Source: Streptomyces wuyuanensis
Lineage (GTDB): Bacteria; Actinomycetota; Actinomycetes; Streptomycetales; Streptomycetaceae
Length of the DNA stretch: 64,000 bases
Assembly: GCF_900103455.1 (NCBI RefSeq)
Contig: NZ_FNHI01000011.1
Span: 206,589-270,588 of the forward strand
Direction: 5' to 3'
Shown: piece by piece, positions 8,828-17,964 of the stretch
Numbering within the stretch: the stretch's first letter is position 1
How the letters are laid out: each line of letters begins with the position of its first letter
Translations under genes and position numbers: made by a program
Notes under the pieces: model-generated
The model's database searches: none
The model's input: the letters and a program-made list of their open reading frames with translations, nothing else
Told to the model about the DNA's origin: nothing

Positions 8828-11800
8828 GTGAGTGAAGACGTCGCGTACCTCCGCTTTCCGCACCTGCACGACGACTTGCTGTGCTTCGCGGCCGAGGACG
8901 ATCTCTGGATCGCCCCCCTCGTCCCCGCGGGCCGGAGCCCCGGCCGGGCCTGGCGGGTGACCGTCGACCGGACCCGGATCGGACACCCCCGGTTCTCCCC
9001 AGACGGCAGCCTGATCGCCTACACGACCTGGCGCAGCCTGGACCCGGAGATCCATCTGGCACCGGTCGACGGCGGCCCGGCGCGCCGGCTCAGCTACTGG
9101 GGCTCGACCGACACCCGGGTCTGCGGCTGGGACCCGGACGGCAACATCCTCGCGGTCTCCTCGCACGGCCAGCCGTTCTCCTATTTCTCCTGGGCCTACA
9201 AGGTGCCCACGGACGGCGACCCCGGAAAGCGCCTGCCCTGGGGACCCGTCTCCGACATCGCCGTCGCCGACGCCGACGGACAGCACCGCACGCTGCTGCT
9301 CACCGGCAAACCACCGCACGAGCCGGCCGGGTGGAAGCGCTACCGGGGCGGTGCGATGGGGCGGCTCTACCTGCACGGCGAAAGGCTGCTCGCGGACATC
9401 GAGGGCCATCTCGACTGCCCGATGTTCGTCGGCGGCCGCATCGCGTTCCTCTCCGACCACGAGGGCGTCGGGAACCTGTACTCCTGCCTGCCCGACGGCA
9501 CGGACCTGCGCCGGCACACCGACCATGACGCCTTCTACGCCCGGCACGCCTCGAGCGACGGCCGCCGGGTCGTCTACCAGTGCGCCGGCGACCTGTGGAT
9601 CGTCGAGGACCTGGCGCCGGACTCCCGGCCGCGGAAGCTGGCCGTCCGGCTCGGCGGTCCGCGTGCCGGACGGCGCCGCTACCAGGTCCCCGCCTCCCAC
9701 CACGTCAACGGGCTCTCGGTCGACACCACGGGCCGGGCCAGCGCCGTCGCCGTACGCGGCAGCCTCTACTGGCTGACCCACCGCGACGGCCCGGCGCGCA
9801 CCATCGCCGACACCCCCGGCGTACGGGTACGGCTGCCGGTGATGCTCGGCAGCGGCGGCGGGCAGGTCGCCTACGTCACGGACGCGGACGGGGAGGACGC
9901 CGTCGAGATCGCGGACCTGCCACGGGCCAGCGGCGACCGGCCGCCCCGGCGCCTGGCCTCCGGCCGGCTGGGCCGGGTGCTGGAGATGGTCTCGGACCCA
10001 GCCGGGGAGCGGCTCGCGATCGCCTCGCACGACGGGCGACTGCTGCTGCTCACGGTGGCGGAGGAGGAGACCGGGACGGGAAGGGCGGAGGGGACGGAGG
10101 ACGAGGGGGACGGGGGGAACGGCGGTGAGGCGTCGGGGGCCGAGGCGAAGGGGGCGGAAGGAAGGGCGGACGGGCAGCCCGCCGGGACAGGGGCCGGCTC
10201 CGCCGGGACCGAGGCGTCCGGTGCCGCCGCGTCGGGCGGCACGGATTCCGGCGGTGCGGATTCCGGCGGTACGGGCGAGTCCGGGGGCGCCGACGAGGGC
10301 CTCGTCACCGAACTGATCCGCTCCGACAACGGGCCCGTGCGCGATCTCGCCTTCTCCCCGCACGGGAACTGGCTCACCTGGTCGCACCCCTTCATCGGCC
10401 GTTCCCTGCGGAAGATCAAGATGGCCCGCATCGACGGCCCCGGCCCCCGCACCGTCGTCGACGTCACCAACGGCCGCTTCGAGGACGAGTCCCCCGTCTT
10501 CACCCGCGACGGCCGCTATCTGGCCTTCCTGTCCTGGCGCGGCTTCGACCCCGTGTACGACGTGCACACCGGCGATCTGTCCTTCCCGCTGGGCTGCCGC
10601 CCCTATCTCGTACCGCTGTCGTCCGCGACGCCGTCGCCGTTCGCGCTTCTGCCCGACGGGCGGCCGGCGGCCGGCGGGCTCGACCCCACCGAGGTCGACA
10701 CGGGCGAAGGCGCGGCGATGGTGGAGGTGGAGGGGCTGGAGAGCCGGGTCACGCCGTTCCCCGTGGCCGCCTCCAAGTACTCGTCCCTGCACCCGGTCGC
10801 GGGCGGCGGTCTGGTCTGGCTGCGGTGGCCGATCTCGGGCGCGCTCGGTGAGACGTTCGCCAATCCCGCCGACCCCTCGCACCGGCCGACCCTCGAGTAC
10901 TTCGACATCCCCAAGGCCCGCAAGACCGAACTCGTCGCGCACCTCGACTGGTTCGCGGTCAGCGGCGACGGCTCCCGGCTGGTCGTCTTCGACGACCAGG
11001 AACTGCGCGCCGTACCCGCGACCGAGCCCGGCGACAGCGACTCCACGGTGTACCTCGACATGCGCCGGATCCTGCACGAGGTGGACCCGCCCGCGGAGTG
11101 GCGCGGCGCGTACGAGGAGGCGGGCCGGCTCATCCGGGACTACTACTGGGACCCGGGCATGTGCGGGATCGACTGGCCCGCCGTGCTGGACCAGTACCGT
11201 CCGCTGCTCCAACGGGTGGCCTCTCCGGACGAGTTCGCCGATCTGCTCCGCGAGGTGCTCGGCGAGCTGGGCACGTCGCACGCCTACGTCACCCCCGCGC
11301 GCCGGAACGAGGGTCCGCCCCACTACCAGCGGGCGATGGGTCTGCTCGGTGCCAACCTGGCGTGCCGGGAGGAGGGCTGGGCCGTCGTGCGGATCCTGCC
11401 CGGCGACTCCTCGGACTCCAAGGCGCGTTCCCCGCTCGCCGGTACCGGCATCCGCGAGGGCGCGGTGCTCACCCATGTCGACGGGCGTCCGGTGGACCGG
11501 GTGACCGGCCCGTACCCGCTGCTGGCCGGGGCGGGCGGGACGACCGTGGAGCTGACCTTCCGGCCTGCCGAGGGCGAGGGCCTGCCGCGGCGGGTCGCGA
11601 TCGTGCCGCTGATCGACGAACGCCCCCTGCGCTACCAGGACTGGGTCGCCAAACGGCGCGCGGTCGTACGGGAGATGAGCGGCGGCGAGTGCGGCTACCT
11701 CCACATCCCGGACCTCGGCGGCTCCGGCTGGGCGCAGTTCAACCGCGATCTGCGCATGGAGGTGTCGCGGCCGTCGCTGATCGTGGACGTACGCGGCAAC

Positions 11801-12313
11801 GCGGGCGGCCACATCAGCGAGCTGGTCATCGAGCAGCTGAGCCGCAGGATCCTGGGCTGGGACCTGACGCGGAACGCGCAGCCGGTCTCGTACACCTCGA
11901 ACGCCCCGCGCGGACCGATCGTGGCGCTCGCGGACGAGGCGACCTCCTCCGACGGCGACATGATCACGGCGGCGATCAAGCTGCTGGGCCTCGGCCCCGT
12001 GGTGGGCCAGCGCACCTGGGGCGGTGTCGTCGGAATGACCGGCCGGCACCGGCTCGCGGACGGGACGGTGATCACGGTGCCGATGAACGCCGCCTGGTTC
12101 GAGGCGTACGGCTGGTCCGTCGAGAACCACGGTGTGGAGCCGGACATCTTCGCCGAACGCCCGCCGCTGCACTGGGCCGAGGGCAAGCGCACCGATCTCG
12201 ACACGGCGGTGCAGGTCGCGCTCGACCGGCTGGCGAAGGATCCGGCCAAGAAGCCCCCGGGGTACGAGGACGTCCCCGACCGGCGCCGGCCTCCGCTGCC
12301 GCCACGGCCCTGA
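8828..12313 (+). CDS. S41 family peptidase, tricorn protease homologue
   Basis: This 1161-aa cytosolic protease processes peptides downstream of the proteasome in archaea and actinomycetes. In order it has beta-propeller repeats (for example RIGHPRFSPDGSLIAYT), a C1 helical region, a PDZ domain around DSKARSPLAGTG and a C-terminal S41 core. The catalytic Ser is in TSSDGDM and a conserved His is in LGTSHAYV. An 80-residue Glu/Gly/Ala/Ser-rich insertion (residues ~415-495) splits a propeller blade. The GTG at 8828 is the only sensible start, but AGGA abuts it, so initiation may be leaderless. It is divergent from tetR and may share its operators. Confidence 0.92.
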   Translation: MSEDVAYLRFPHLHDDLLCFAAEDDLWIAPLVPAGRSPGRAWRVTVDRTRIGHPRFSPDGSLIAYTTWRSLDPEIHLAPVDGGPARRLSYWGSTDTRVCGWDPDGNILAVSSHGQPFSYFSWAYKVPTDGDPGKRLPWGPVSDIAVADADGQHRTLLLTGKPPHEPAGWKRYRGGAMGRLYLHGERLLADIEGHLDCPMFVGGRIAFLSDHEGVGNLYSCLPDGTDLRRHTDHDAFYARHASSDGRRVVYQCAGDLWIVEDLAPDSRPRKLAVRLGGPRAGRRRYQVPASHHVNGLSVDTTGRASAVAVRGSLYWLTHRDGPARTIADTPGVRVRLPVMLGSGGGQVAYVTDADGEDAVEIADLPRASGDRPPRRLASGRLGRVLEMVSDPAGERLAIASHDGRLLLLTVAEEETGTGRAEGTEDEGDGGNGGEASGAEAKGAEGRADGQPAGTGAGSAGTEASGAAASGGTDSGGADSGGTGESGGADEGLVTELIRSDNGPVRDLAFSPHGNWLTWSHPFIGRSLRKIKMARIDGPGPRTVVDVTNGRFEDESPVFTRDGRYLAFLSWRGFDPVYDVHTGDLSFPLGCRPYLVPLSSATPSPFALLPDGRPAAGGLDPTEVDTGEGAAMVEVEGLESRVTPFPVAASKYSSLHPVAGGGLVWLRWPISGALGETFANPADPSHRPTLEYFDIPKARKTELVAHLDWFAVSGDGSRLVVFDDQELRAVPATEPGDSDSTVYLDMRRILHEVDPPAEWRGAYEEAGRLIRDYYWDPGMCGIDWPAVLDQYRPLLQRVASPDEFADLLREVLGELGTSHAYVTPARRNEGPPHYQRAMGLLGANLACREEGWAVVRILPGDSSDSKARSPLAGTGIREGAVLTHVDGRPVDRVTGPYPLLAGAGGTTVELTFRPAEGEGLPRRVAIVPLIDERPLRYQDWVAKRRAVVREMSGGECGYLHIPDLGGSGWAQFNRDLRMEVSRPSLIVDVRGNAGGHISELVIEQLSRRILGWDLTRNAQPVSYTSNAPRGPIVALADEATSSDGDMITAAIKLLGLGPVVGQRTWGGVVGMTGRHRLADGTVITVPMNAAWFEAYGWSVENHGVEPDIFAERPPLHWAEGKRTDLDTAVQVALDRLAKDPAKKPPGYEDVPDRRRPPLPPRP

Positions 12314-12354
12314 GAACGGCGGGTCCGGGGGCGGGCGGGGCACCGACGGCAGGA

Positions 12355-12388
12355 AAGGGGCGCACCCCGTGCACTGGGTGCGCCCCTT
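12355..12388. terminator. Hairpin between tricorn gene and small QERG protein gene
   Basis: A perfect 13-bp stem (AAGGGGCGCACCC / GGGTGCGCCCCTT) with an 8-base loop lies between two convergent genes, so it can serve both strands. Confidence 0.8.
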
Positions 12389-12404
12389 CCGTGTGCCTCG
12401 GACG

Positions 12405-12665
12405 TCAGGCGTCGTGGCGACGGTGCATCGGCTCGTCGCTCATCTCACGCTCGGGACGGCGGCGCTCCTGCCCGCGCTCCTGCCCGCGCTCCTGCCCGCG
12501 CTCCTGGCCGCGCTCCTGGCCACGCTCCTGGCCACGCTCCTGCGGGGGGCGCTGCGGCCGCTGCTGCGGCGAGCGCTGCGAAGCCTCCTGCTTCATGCCG
12601 GGCTTCTGCTTCGCCTGCTCCTTGAGCTGCTCCGCCTTGTCCTTGAACTGCTCCTGGATACCCAT
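12405..12665 (-). CDS. Small charged protein with GQER repeats
   Basis: This 86-aa hydrophilic protein is of unknown function. The N-terminus (MGIQEQFKDKAEQLKEQAKQK) is an amphipathic, Lys/Glu-rich helix like those of small stress or DNA-associated proteins. The middle is Gln/Arg/Pro-rich, with about seven tandem ERGQ units, and the end is basic and His-rich (MHRRHDA). The ATG at 12665 is chosen because AGGAG lies eight bases upstream. The tetrapeptide repeats are encoded by a 12-bp DNA repeat, so copy number may vary between strains. A nucleic-acid-binding or disordered role is a guess. Confidence 0.8.
   Translation of the reverse strand: MGIQEQFKDKAEQLKEQAKQKPGMKQEASQRSPQQRPQRPPQERGQERGQERGQERGQERGQERGQERRRPEREMSDEPMHRRHDA
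12464..12547. repeat. 12-bp in-frame tandem repeat, about seven copies
   Basis: The units are GCTCCTGCCCGC (three identical), then GCTCCTGGCCGC, two GCTCCTGGCCAC, and a degenerate last copy. They encode the GQER run of the small protein on the minus strand. The drift from one end to the other suggests stepwise expansion. Confidence 0.9.
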
Positions 12666-12759
12666 CTGGTTCACTCCTGGAAGGGTGAGAGGGGGGCCGT
12701 TGGGCCGGCCCCCGGGGCCTCGACCAGACTGGCACGCAGGAACACTCCGCGCATTTCGA

Positions 12760-13641
12760 TCAGTTACGCTCCGTACGTTCCCGCTCGTCAGCGGCCCCGC
12801 CGGCACCCACGAGCCCCGTGCGGACCCCGGTGAGCCGCGGCTCGAAACGCTTCATCTCCCGCTGCCCCACGAGTCCGATGACACCCGGCAGGTATCCGCG
12901 GACCGACTGCATCCCGCGCAGCCACCACTGCGCGTACACATGGGCGGAGCGCCGTTCGATGCCGGCGACGATCCGGTCCACGGCCGGGCCGAGCGGGTAG
13001 GTGCGGTTCGACGGCCACGGGAGCCGCTGCCGCAGTTCCCGCATCACGTCGTCCTGGTCGGCCCCGCGCACCATGTCCGTGTCGGTCCAGGACAGATAGC
13101 CGACGCCCACCTTCACGCCCTTGTGGCCCACCTCGGCGCGGAGGCTGTGCGCGAATGCCTCGGCCCCCGACTTGGAGGCGCAGTACGCCGTCATCATCGG
13201 GGCCGGGGTGATCGCGGCGAGCGAGGCGATCTGGAGGAAGTAGCCCCGGGACTCGACGAGCACCGGCAGGAAGGCCCGGCAGGTCACCGCGCTTCCGATG
13301 AGGTTGACCTCGATGACCCGCCGCCACGCCTGCGGATCGGAGTCCGCGAACGGGCCTCCCGATGCCACACCGGCGTTGGCGACGACGATGTCGACCTTGC
13401 CGAAGCGCTCCTTGACCTCGCGGGCCACCCGCGACATCGCCTCGTGGTCGGTGACGTCGGCGTGCCAGTGCTCGCACTCGGTGTGCAACCGCCCGGCGAC
13501 CGCCTTCAGTTCGTCCGGCTCCAGGCCGACGAGGGCGATCCTCGCGCCGCGCGCGGAGAGTTTGCGTGCCAGCAGCTCGCCGACACCGCGGGCGGCGCCG
13601 GTGACGACGGCGACCTGCCCCTCGAGGCTGACCCTGGTCAT
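12760..13641 (-). CDS. SDR family oxidoreductase, third gene of monooxygenase operon
   Basis: This 293-aa short-chain dehydrogenase has TGAARGVG at residues 13-20, the NAG(V) motif near 90, catalytic Ser near 140 and Tyr-x3-Lys (YCASK) near 154-158. The long C-terminus (PAVDRIVAGIERRSAHVYAQWW) is typical of SDRs that act on bulky hydrophobic alcohols or ketones. Its ATG at 13641 overlaps the stop of the hydrolase gene (ATGA), so it is the last gene of a tightly coupled trio. The cofactor and substrate are not readable. Confidence 0.92.
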   Translation of the reverse strand: MTRVSLEGQVAVVTGAARGVGELLARKLSARGARIALVGLEPDELKAVAGRLHTECEHWHADVTDHEAMSRVAREVKERFGKVDIVVANAGVASGGPFADSDPQAWRRVIEVNLIGSAVTCRAFLPVLVESRGYFLQIASLAAITPAPMMTAYCASKSGAEAFAHSLRAEVGHKGVKVGVGYLSWTDTDMVRGADQDDVMRELRQRLPWPSNRTYPLGPAVDRIVAGIERRSAHVYAQWWLRGMQSVRGYLPGVIGLVGQREMKRFEPRLTGVRTGLVGAGGAADERERTERN

Positions 13642-14612
13642 GCGTTCTCCTCCAGCTTGGTACGGGTGTCCTGCCGTCCGGTGTCCTGCCGTCCGGGGGC
13701 GTCCTTCCCCAGGTGGGCGCCGACGAGCTTCCTGATCTCCGCGGTGACCGCCTCCGGGGCCTCCACCGGGGTCATGTGCCCCGTGCCGGCGAGTTCGACG
13801 AGCCTCACGCACTCGGGCAGCGACGCGGCCAGGGCCCGGGCGTGGACGATCGGGGTGAGCCGGTCCGCGGTGCCCGCGACGACGGCCGTGGGCAGCCTCA
13901 TCTCCCGTACGCCGGCGTCAAGATCGAGTTCGGCGAGGACGTGCGCCCAGGCCACCCGGGTCGGGCGCGGACAGGCATGCACGATACGGGCGCACTCGGC
14001 CACCCGCTCCGGCGCCGTGCCCGGCCCCATCGTCGCGTAGCGCAGGATCTTCCTCGAGACCGGTGTGACCGGGCCGAGCGGCGCGCGCGAGCCCAGGATC
14101 GCCCCCGTGAGCCGGGTCCGGAACCCGCCGGCCCGCATCGGCACCACCAGCGACTCGGCGACGAGCCGCGAACTGCCCGTGCTGCACAGCAGCGCGGCCG
14201 CGGCGTGCTCGGCGAACTTCGGCCGGGACGCGGCCGCCATGAGTGTCATGCCACCCATGGAGTGCCCCGCGAGCACGGCACGCTCGCCCGGCTCCAGCGC
14301 GGTGGCGAGCACCGCCTCCAGGTCGTCGGCGAGGGCCTCGGTGCTGTGCCCGGCCTTCGCGACGGCCGGCGTGCGGCCGTGCCCTCGCTGGTCGTAGGCG
14401 ACGACCCGGTGGTCGGCGGCCAGTTCCCTGATCTGGGCCGCCCAGAAGTGCGTGGAGCAGGACCAGCCGTGGGCGAGCACGACGGCGGGCGCGCCGTCGG
14501 GGCCGTGCACCTCCACGTGGAGGCGGGAGCCGTCGGCCGAGACGGCGGTCAGCTCGCGGGCGGCGACGGGCGGGGCCGGGGCCGTCGCGAACCGCTTCAT
14601 GAGCCGGCTCAT
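13638..14612 (-). CDS. Alpha/beta hydrolase
   Basis: This 324-aa hydrolase of the alpha/beta fold has an oxyanion HGW motif (VVLAHGWSCSTHFW), the nucleophile elbow GHSMGG (Ser near 135), an acid in AGTADRLTP and the catalytic His in GTGHMTPVEAP. The start ATG at 14612 overlaps the stop of the upstream monooxygenase (ATGA), and its own stop overlaps the SDR start. Lactone or ester hydrolysis after a Baeyer-Villiger oxidation is the natural role in this operon, by inference. No secretion signal is seen. Confidence 0.92.
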   Translation of the reverse strand: MSRLMKRFATAPAPPVAARELTAVSADGSRLHVEVHGPDGAPAVVLAHGWSCSTHFWAAQIRELAADHRVVAYDQRGHGRTPAVAKAGHSTEALADDLEAVLATALEPGERAVLAGHSMGGMTLMAAASRPKFAEHAAAALLCSTGSSRLVAESLVVPMRAGGFRTRLTGAILGSRAPLGPVTPVSRKILRYATMGPGTAPERVAECARIVHACPRPTRVAWAHVLAELDLDAGVREMRLPTAVVAGTADRLTPIVHARALAASLPECVRLVELAGTGHMTPVEAPEAVTAEIRKLVGAHLGKDAPGRQDTGRQDTRTKLEENA

Positions 14613-16156
14613 GCGCCCTCCTCCCCCACGGCCGCCGCGACGGCTCCGGTGCTTCCGGCGTCCGCGGCGGCGTCCCGGACCCGGGGCGCGCGGATCACCT
14701 CGTACTCGGCGAGGTCGACCGTGCGCGTCTGGCGCCGGAACTCCCCGGTAGTGCCCGGCCAGAGGGTGGTGTTGCGGCCGCTCGCGTCGAGGTACCAGCT
14801 GGTGCAGCCGCCGGTGTTCCATACGGTCCGCTTCATCCGGTCCTGGACCCGCCGGTTCCAGGCGTGGACGGCGGAGGGCCGCGCGGCGAGCGCGACGCGG
14901 CCCCCGAGGACGTCCAACTGCCGCAGATAGTCGGCCATGTAGTTCAGCTGGGACTCGATCATCAGGATCATCGAGCTGTTCCCGAGGCCCGTGTTGGGGC
15001 CGATGATCGTCATCCAGTTGGGGAAGCCGGCGGCGGTGGCACCGCGCAGCGACTCCATACCGTCCTTCCACGCCTCCGCGAGGGTGATGCCGTCCGCGCC
15101 GACCACGCGGTCGGCGATCGGCAAGTCCGTGACGTGGAAGCCGGTGCCGAAGACGATCGCGTCGACCTCGGCCTCGTCACCCCCGGCGGACACGACCGTG
15201 GAGCCTCGCACCTCGGCCAGCCCGGAGGCGACGACGTCGACGTTGGGCCGCGCGAGAGCCGGGTAGTAGTCGCCGGACAGCAGGATCCGCTTGCAGCCGA
15301 TGCGGTAGGACGGCGTCAGCTTCGCCCGCAGCGCCGGGTCCTTGATGGACTTGGCCATGTTGGCCTTGGCCAGCGACTCGATCAGGCCGAGCTGGTCGGG
15401 GCGCTTGGTGAAGGCGCTGACCTGCAACTCCCGGATGCCCCAGAGCAGTCCGCGGCGCGCGGTCCCGGTGAGCGGCAGTCGCCGGTGCAGCCAGCGCTCC
15501 CCGGCGCTGATCGCCCGGTCCATCCGCGGCATCACCCAGGGCGGGGTGCGCTGGAAGAGGGTCAGCTTCGCCACCAGGGGCTGGATCGACGGCACGATCT
15601 GGATCGCGGACGCTCCGGTCCCGATCATCGCGACCCGCTTGCCGCGAAGGTCGTAGTCGTGGTCCCAGCGCGCCGAGTGGAAGACCTTCCCGGGGAATCC
15701 GTCGAGGCCGGGGATCTCCGGCATCTTGGGGTCGGACAGCGGGCCGGTGGCGGAGACGACGACGTCGGCGGTGAACGCGCCCCGCGAGGTCTCGATCTCC
15801 CAGTGCAGTTCGTCGGTGTTCCAGCGCATCGTCAGCACGTCGTGGCCGAAGCGGATGTGCGGGCGGATCCCGAAGGTGTCGGTGACGTGCTCCAGGTACG
15901 CCCGGATGTGCTCCTGCCCGGAGAAGGTCCGGGGCCAGTCGGGATTGGGGGCGAAGGAGAACGAGTAGAGATGGGACGGGACGTCGCAGGCGCAGCCGGG
16001 GTAGCTGTTGTCCCGCCAGGTCCCGCCGACGGATTCGGCCCGTTCCAGGACGACGAAGTCGGTGATCCCCTCGCGGCGCAGCCGGACGGCCGCGCCGAGG
16101 CCGCCGAATCCGGATCCGATCACCGCCACTCGCACGTGCTCGTACTGCTGGCTCAT
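14609..16156 (-). CDS. Flavin-containing monooxygenase, Baeyer-Villiger type
   Basis: This 515-aa FAD/NADPH enzyme inserts oxygen next to ketones or oxidises heteroatoms. The FAD site is GSGFGGLGA at residues ~15-23. The Baeyer-Villiger fingerprint F-x-G-x3-H-x3-W-D is intact (FPGKVFHSARWD, near 150-161). The NADPH site is GTGASA, and a late FGTGFH motif matches the family. The ATG at 16156 gives the standard short N-terminus before the first beta strand. It heads the coupled trio with hydrolase and SDR, and a MerR gene lies divergently across a short intergenic region. Confidence 0.95.
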   Translation of the reverse strand: MSQQYEHVRVAVIGSGFGGLGAAVRLRREGITDFVVLERAESVGGTWRDNSYPGCACDVPSHLYSFSFAPNPDWPRTFSGQEHIRAYLEHVTDTFGIRPHIRFGHDVLTMRWNTDELHWEIETSRGAFTADVVVSATGPLSDPKMPEIPGLDGFPGKVFHSARWDHDYDLRGKRVAMIGTGASAIQIVPSIQPLVAKLTLFQRTPPWVMPRMDRAISAGERWLHRRLPLTGTARRGLLWGIRELQVSAFTKRPDQLGLIESLAKANMAKSIKDPALRAKLTPSYRIGCKRILLSGDYYPALARPNVDVVASGLAEVRGSTVVSAGGDEAEVDAIVFGTGFHVTDLPIADRVVGADGITLAEAWKDGMESLRGATAAGFPNWMTIIGPNTGLGNSSMILMIESQLNYMADYLRQLDVLGGRVALAARPSAVHAWNRRVQDRMKRTVWNTGGCTSWYLDASGRNTTLWPGTTGEFRRQTRTVDLAEYEVIRAPRVRDAAADAGSTGAVAAAVGEEGA

Positions 16157-16234
16157 GCCGCCGCCTCCCGCAGACAGACTCCCGCCGAACCGTGCCAGCA
16201 ATCACTGGCACGATGGGAGAGTAGAGCCTCCGCA

Positions 16235-16276
16235 TACCGAGCGGTAGGGGTGGAACCGAACAAGTTACCGGCGGTA
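16235..16276. promoter_or_regulatory. Paired TACCG/CGGTA palindromes in the divergent promoter
   Basis: TACCG-AG-CGGTA (16235-16246) and TACCG-G-CGGTA (16266-16276) sit 20-60 bp upstream of merR and 80-120 bp upstream of the monooxygenase gene. Two sites with the same half-site are likely operators for the adjacent MerR-type regulator, which usually binds between -35 and -10. Promoter hexamers cannot be assigned with confidence. Confidence 0.6.
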
Positions 16277-16294
16277 CAACATAGGCTTGCGGAC

Positions 16295-16957
16295 GTGACG
16301 GACGAGCAGCGCACGGATCGCGAAACCCGCGAGTACCGCATGGAGGAGCTGGCCAAGGAGGCCGGCATCACGGTGCGCACCCTGCGCTTCTACCGCGAGC
16401 GGGGGCTCATACCCCCGCCCCGCAGGGAGGGCCGGATCGCCTGGTACGACGACAGTCATCTGGCACGGCTGCGCACCATCGCGGCCCTGCTCGAACGCGG
16501 CCACACCCTCAGCGGCATCGCCGATCTGGCGTCGGCCTTCGACAGCGGCCGCGACGTCGGCGAGGTACTGGGCCTCGGGGAGCCCACCGAGGAAATCCCG
16601 GTCCGCCTCACCCCGGAGGACCTGGCGGACTACTTCGAGGGCGAGGTCACCCCCGAGAACCTCGTGGCGGCACTCGACCTCGGCTATCTGGCCACCGACG
16701 GCGAGGAGATCGTCCACATCAGCCGCCGGCTGCTCGACGTCTCGTCCGCACTGGTGAAGGAGGGCGTGCCGCTCTCGGCGGTCCTCGCGGCGGGCCGGGA
16801 GGTGCGCAGCCACGCGGAGGCGCTGGCGGCGCTCTTCGTCGAACTGCTGCGGTCCCACGCGGCCGAGGGGGACGTCGAGCGGCTGCGCCCGCTCGCGAAG
16901 AGCGTGGTGGAGGCGGAGCTCTCCATGGCGATGGACCGCCGGCTGCGCGAGCCGTGA
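16295..16957 (+). CDS. MerR family transcriptional regulator
   Basis: This 220-aa regulator has the MerR winged helix-turn-helix near its N-terminus (YRMEELAKEAGITVRTLRFYRERGLIPPPRR) and the following wing/helix (RIAWYDDSHLARLRTIAALLERGHTLSGIADL). The C-terminal ~130 residues are acidic and helical and lack the Cys pattern of metal-sensing MerR proteins, so a hydrophobic ligand is more likely. The GTG at 16295 is the furthest good start; an ATG at 16340 is an alternative giving 205 aa. It is divergent from the monooxygenase operon, which it probably controls. Confidence 0.9.
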   Translation: MTDEQRTDRETREYRMEELAKEAGITVRTLRFYRERGLIPPPRREGRIAWYDDSHLARLRTIAALLERGHTLSGIADLASAFDSGRDVGEVLGLGEPTEEIPVRLTPEDLADYFEGEVTPENLVAALDLGYLATDGEEIVHISRRLLDVSSALVKEGVPLSAVLAAGREVRSHAEALAALFVELLRSHAAEGDVERLRPLAKSVVEAELSMAMDRRLREP

Positions 16958-17102
16958 CCGGCGGTCCGGCCCATCCGGCAGGCGCCGCAAGGCCGTTCGA
17001 CCCCCGAGCCGCGGCGGCACCGGGCCGACGGTCGCACCGCCCGCCGCACCCAGGGGCCGGACACGCCCGCTCGACCGCCGGCGCCGGTGCTCGTGCCCGG
17101 AC

Positions 17103-17912
17103 CTACGACTCGAAGACCGCCGTCACCGGCGCGTGGTCGCTCCACCGCTCCGCATGGCTCGCGGCCCGCTCCACGTACGCCTTCACGCACTTCTCCGCCA
17201 GACGCGGGGTCGCCACCAGCAGATCGATGCGCCAGCCCGTGTCGTTGTCGAAGGCACGGCCCCGGTAGGACCACCAGGAGTACGGACCCTCCTGGCCGGG
17301 GTGCATGGCACGGACGACGTCCACGTACCCGGCCCCGGTCTCGCCGTCGCCGTAGACCCGGCCGAGCCACTCCCGCTCCTCCGGCAGGAAACCGGAGTTC
17401 TTCCTGTTGCCGCGCCAGTTCCTGAGGTCGGCCTCCTGGTGGGCGATGTTCCAGTCGCCGCAGACCAGCACGTCTCGGCCGTCGGCCGCCGCGCGCTCCC
17501 GAAGGCCCCTCAGATACGGCAGGAACGCGTCCATGAAGCGGTACTTCTCGTCCTGGCGCTCGGTCCCGACCTCGCCCGAGGGGAGGTACAGGCTGGCGAC
17601 CGTGACGCCGGGCAGGTCGACCTCCACGTAGCGTCCGCTGCCGTCGAACTCCTCGCTGCCGAATCCGGTCCGCACCGCGTCCGGCTCGCGCCGGGCGAGG
17701 ACGGAGACGCCGGCGCGGCCCTTGGCCGCGGCCGGGACGTGGACGGCGTGCCAGCCCTCGGGGCTGCGCACCTCTTCGGGCAGCTGGTGGGCCTCGGCCC
17801 GTACCTCCTGGAGGCACACCACATCCGCCTTGGTCCCCGCCAGCCACTCGACGAAGCCCTTCTTCGCGGCGGCCCGCAGCCCGTTCACATTCACGCTGGT
17901 CACAGTGAGCAC
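17103..17912 (-). CDS. xthA: Exodeoxyribonuclease III / AP endonuclease
   Basis: This 269-aa member of the exonuclease-endonuclease-phosphatase fold repairs abasic sites and 3'-blocked ends. Metal and catalytic residues are in place: Asn (SVNVNGLRAA), Glu35-region LQEVR, Tyr in LYLPSGE, Asp-x-Asn in CGDWNIAH, and the final Asp-His pair in RWSDHAPVTAVF. The length is normal. The gene is convergent with merR and divergent from the GNAT gene. Confidence 0.95.
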   Translation of the reverse strand: MLTVTSVNVNGLRAAAKKGFVEWLAGTKADVVCLQEVRAEAHQLPEEVRSPEGWHAVHVPAAAKGRAGVSVLARREPDAVRTGFGSEEFDGSGRYVEVDLPGVTVASLYLPSGEVGTERQDEKYRFMDAFLPYLRGLRERAAADGRDVLVCGDWNIAHQEADLRNWRGNRKNSGFLPEEREWLGRVYGDGETGAGYVDVVRAMHPGQEGPYSWWSYRGRAFDNDTGWRIDLLVATPRLAEKCVKAYVERAASHAERWSDHAPVTAVFES

Positions 17913-17964
17913 CCCGGCACACTATCCGAGGGAGAACGACGCGCATACATGTACGATCGCTCGC

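Noticed and set aside
8822..12343. A 1173-codon frame antisense to the tricorn gene
   Set aside because: It is a high-GC shadow frame: Arg/Gly/Val/Pro-rich, without a family motif or ribosome site, while the plus strand has a complete known protein.
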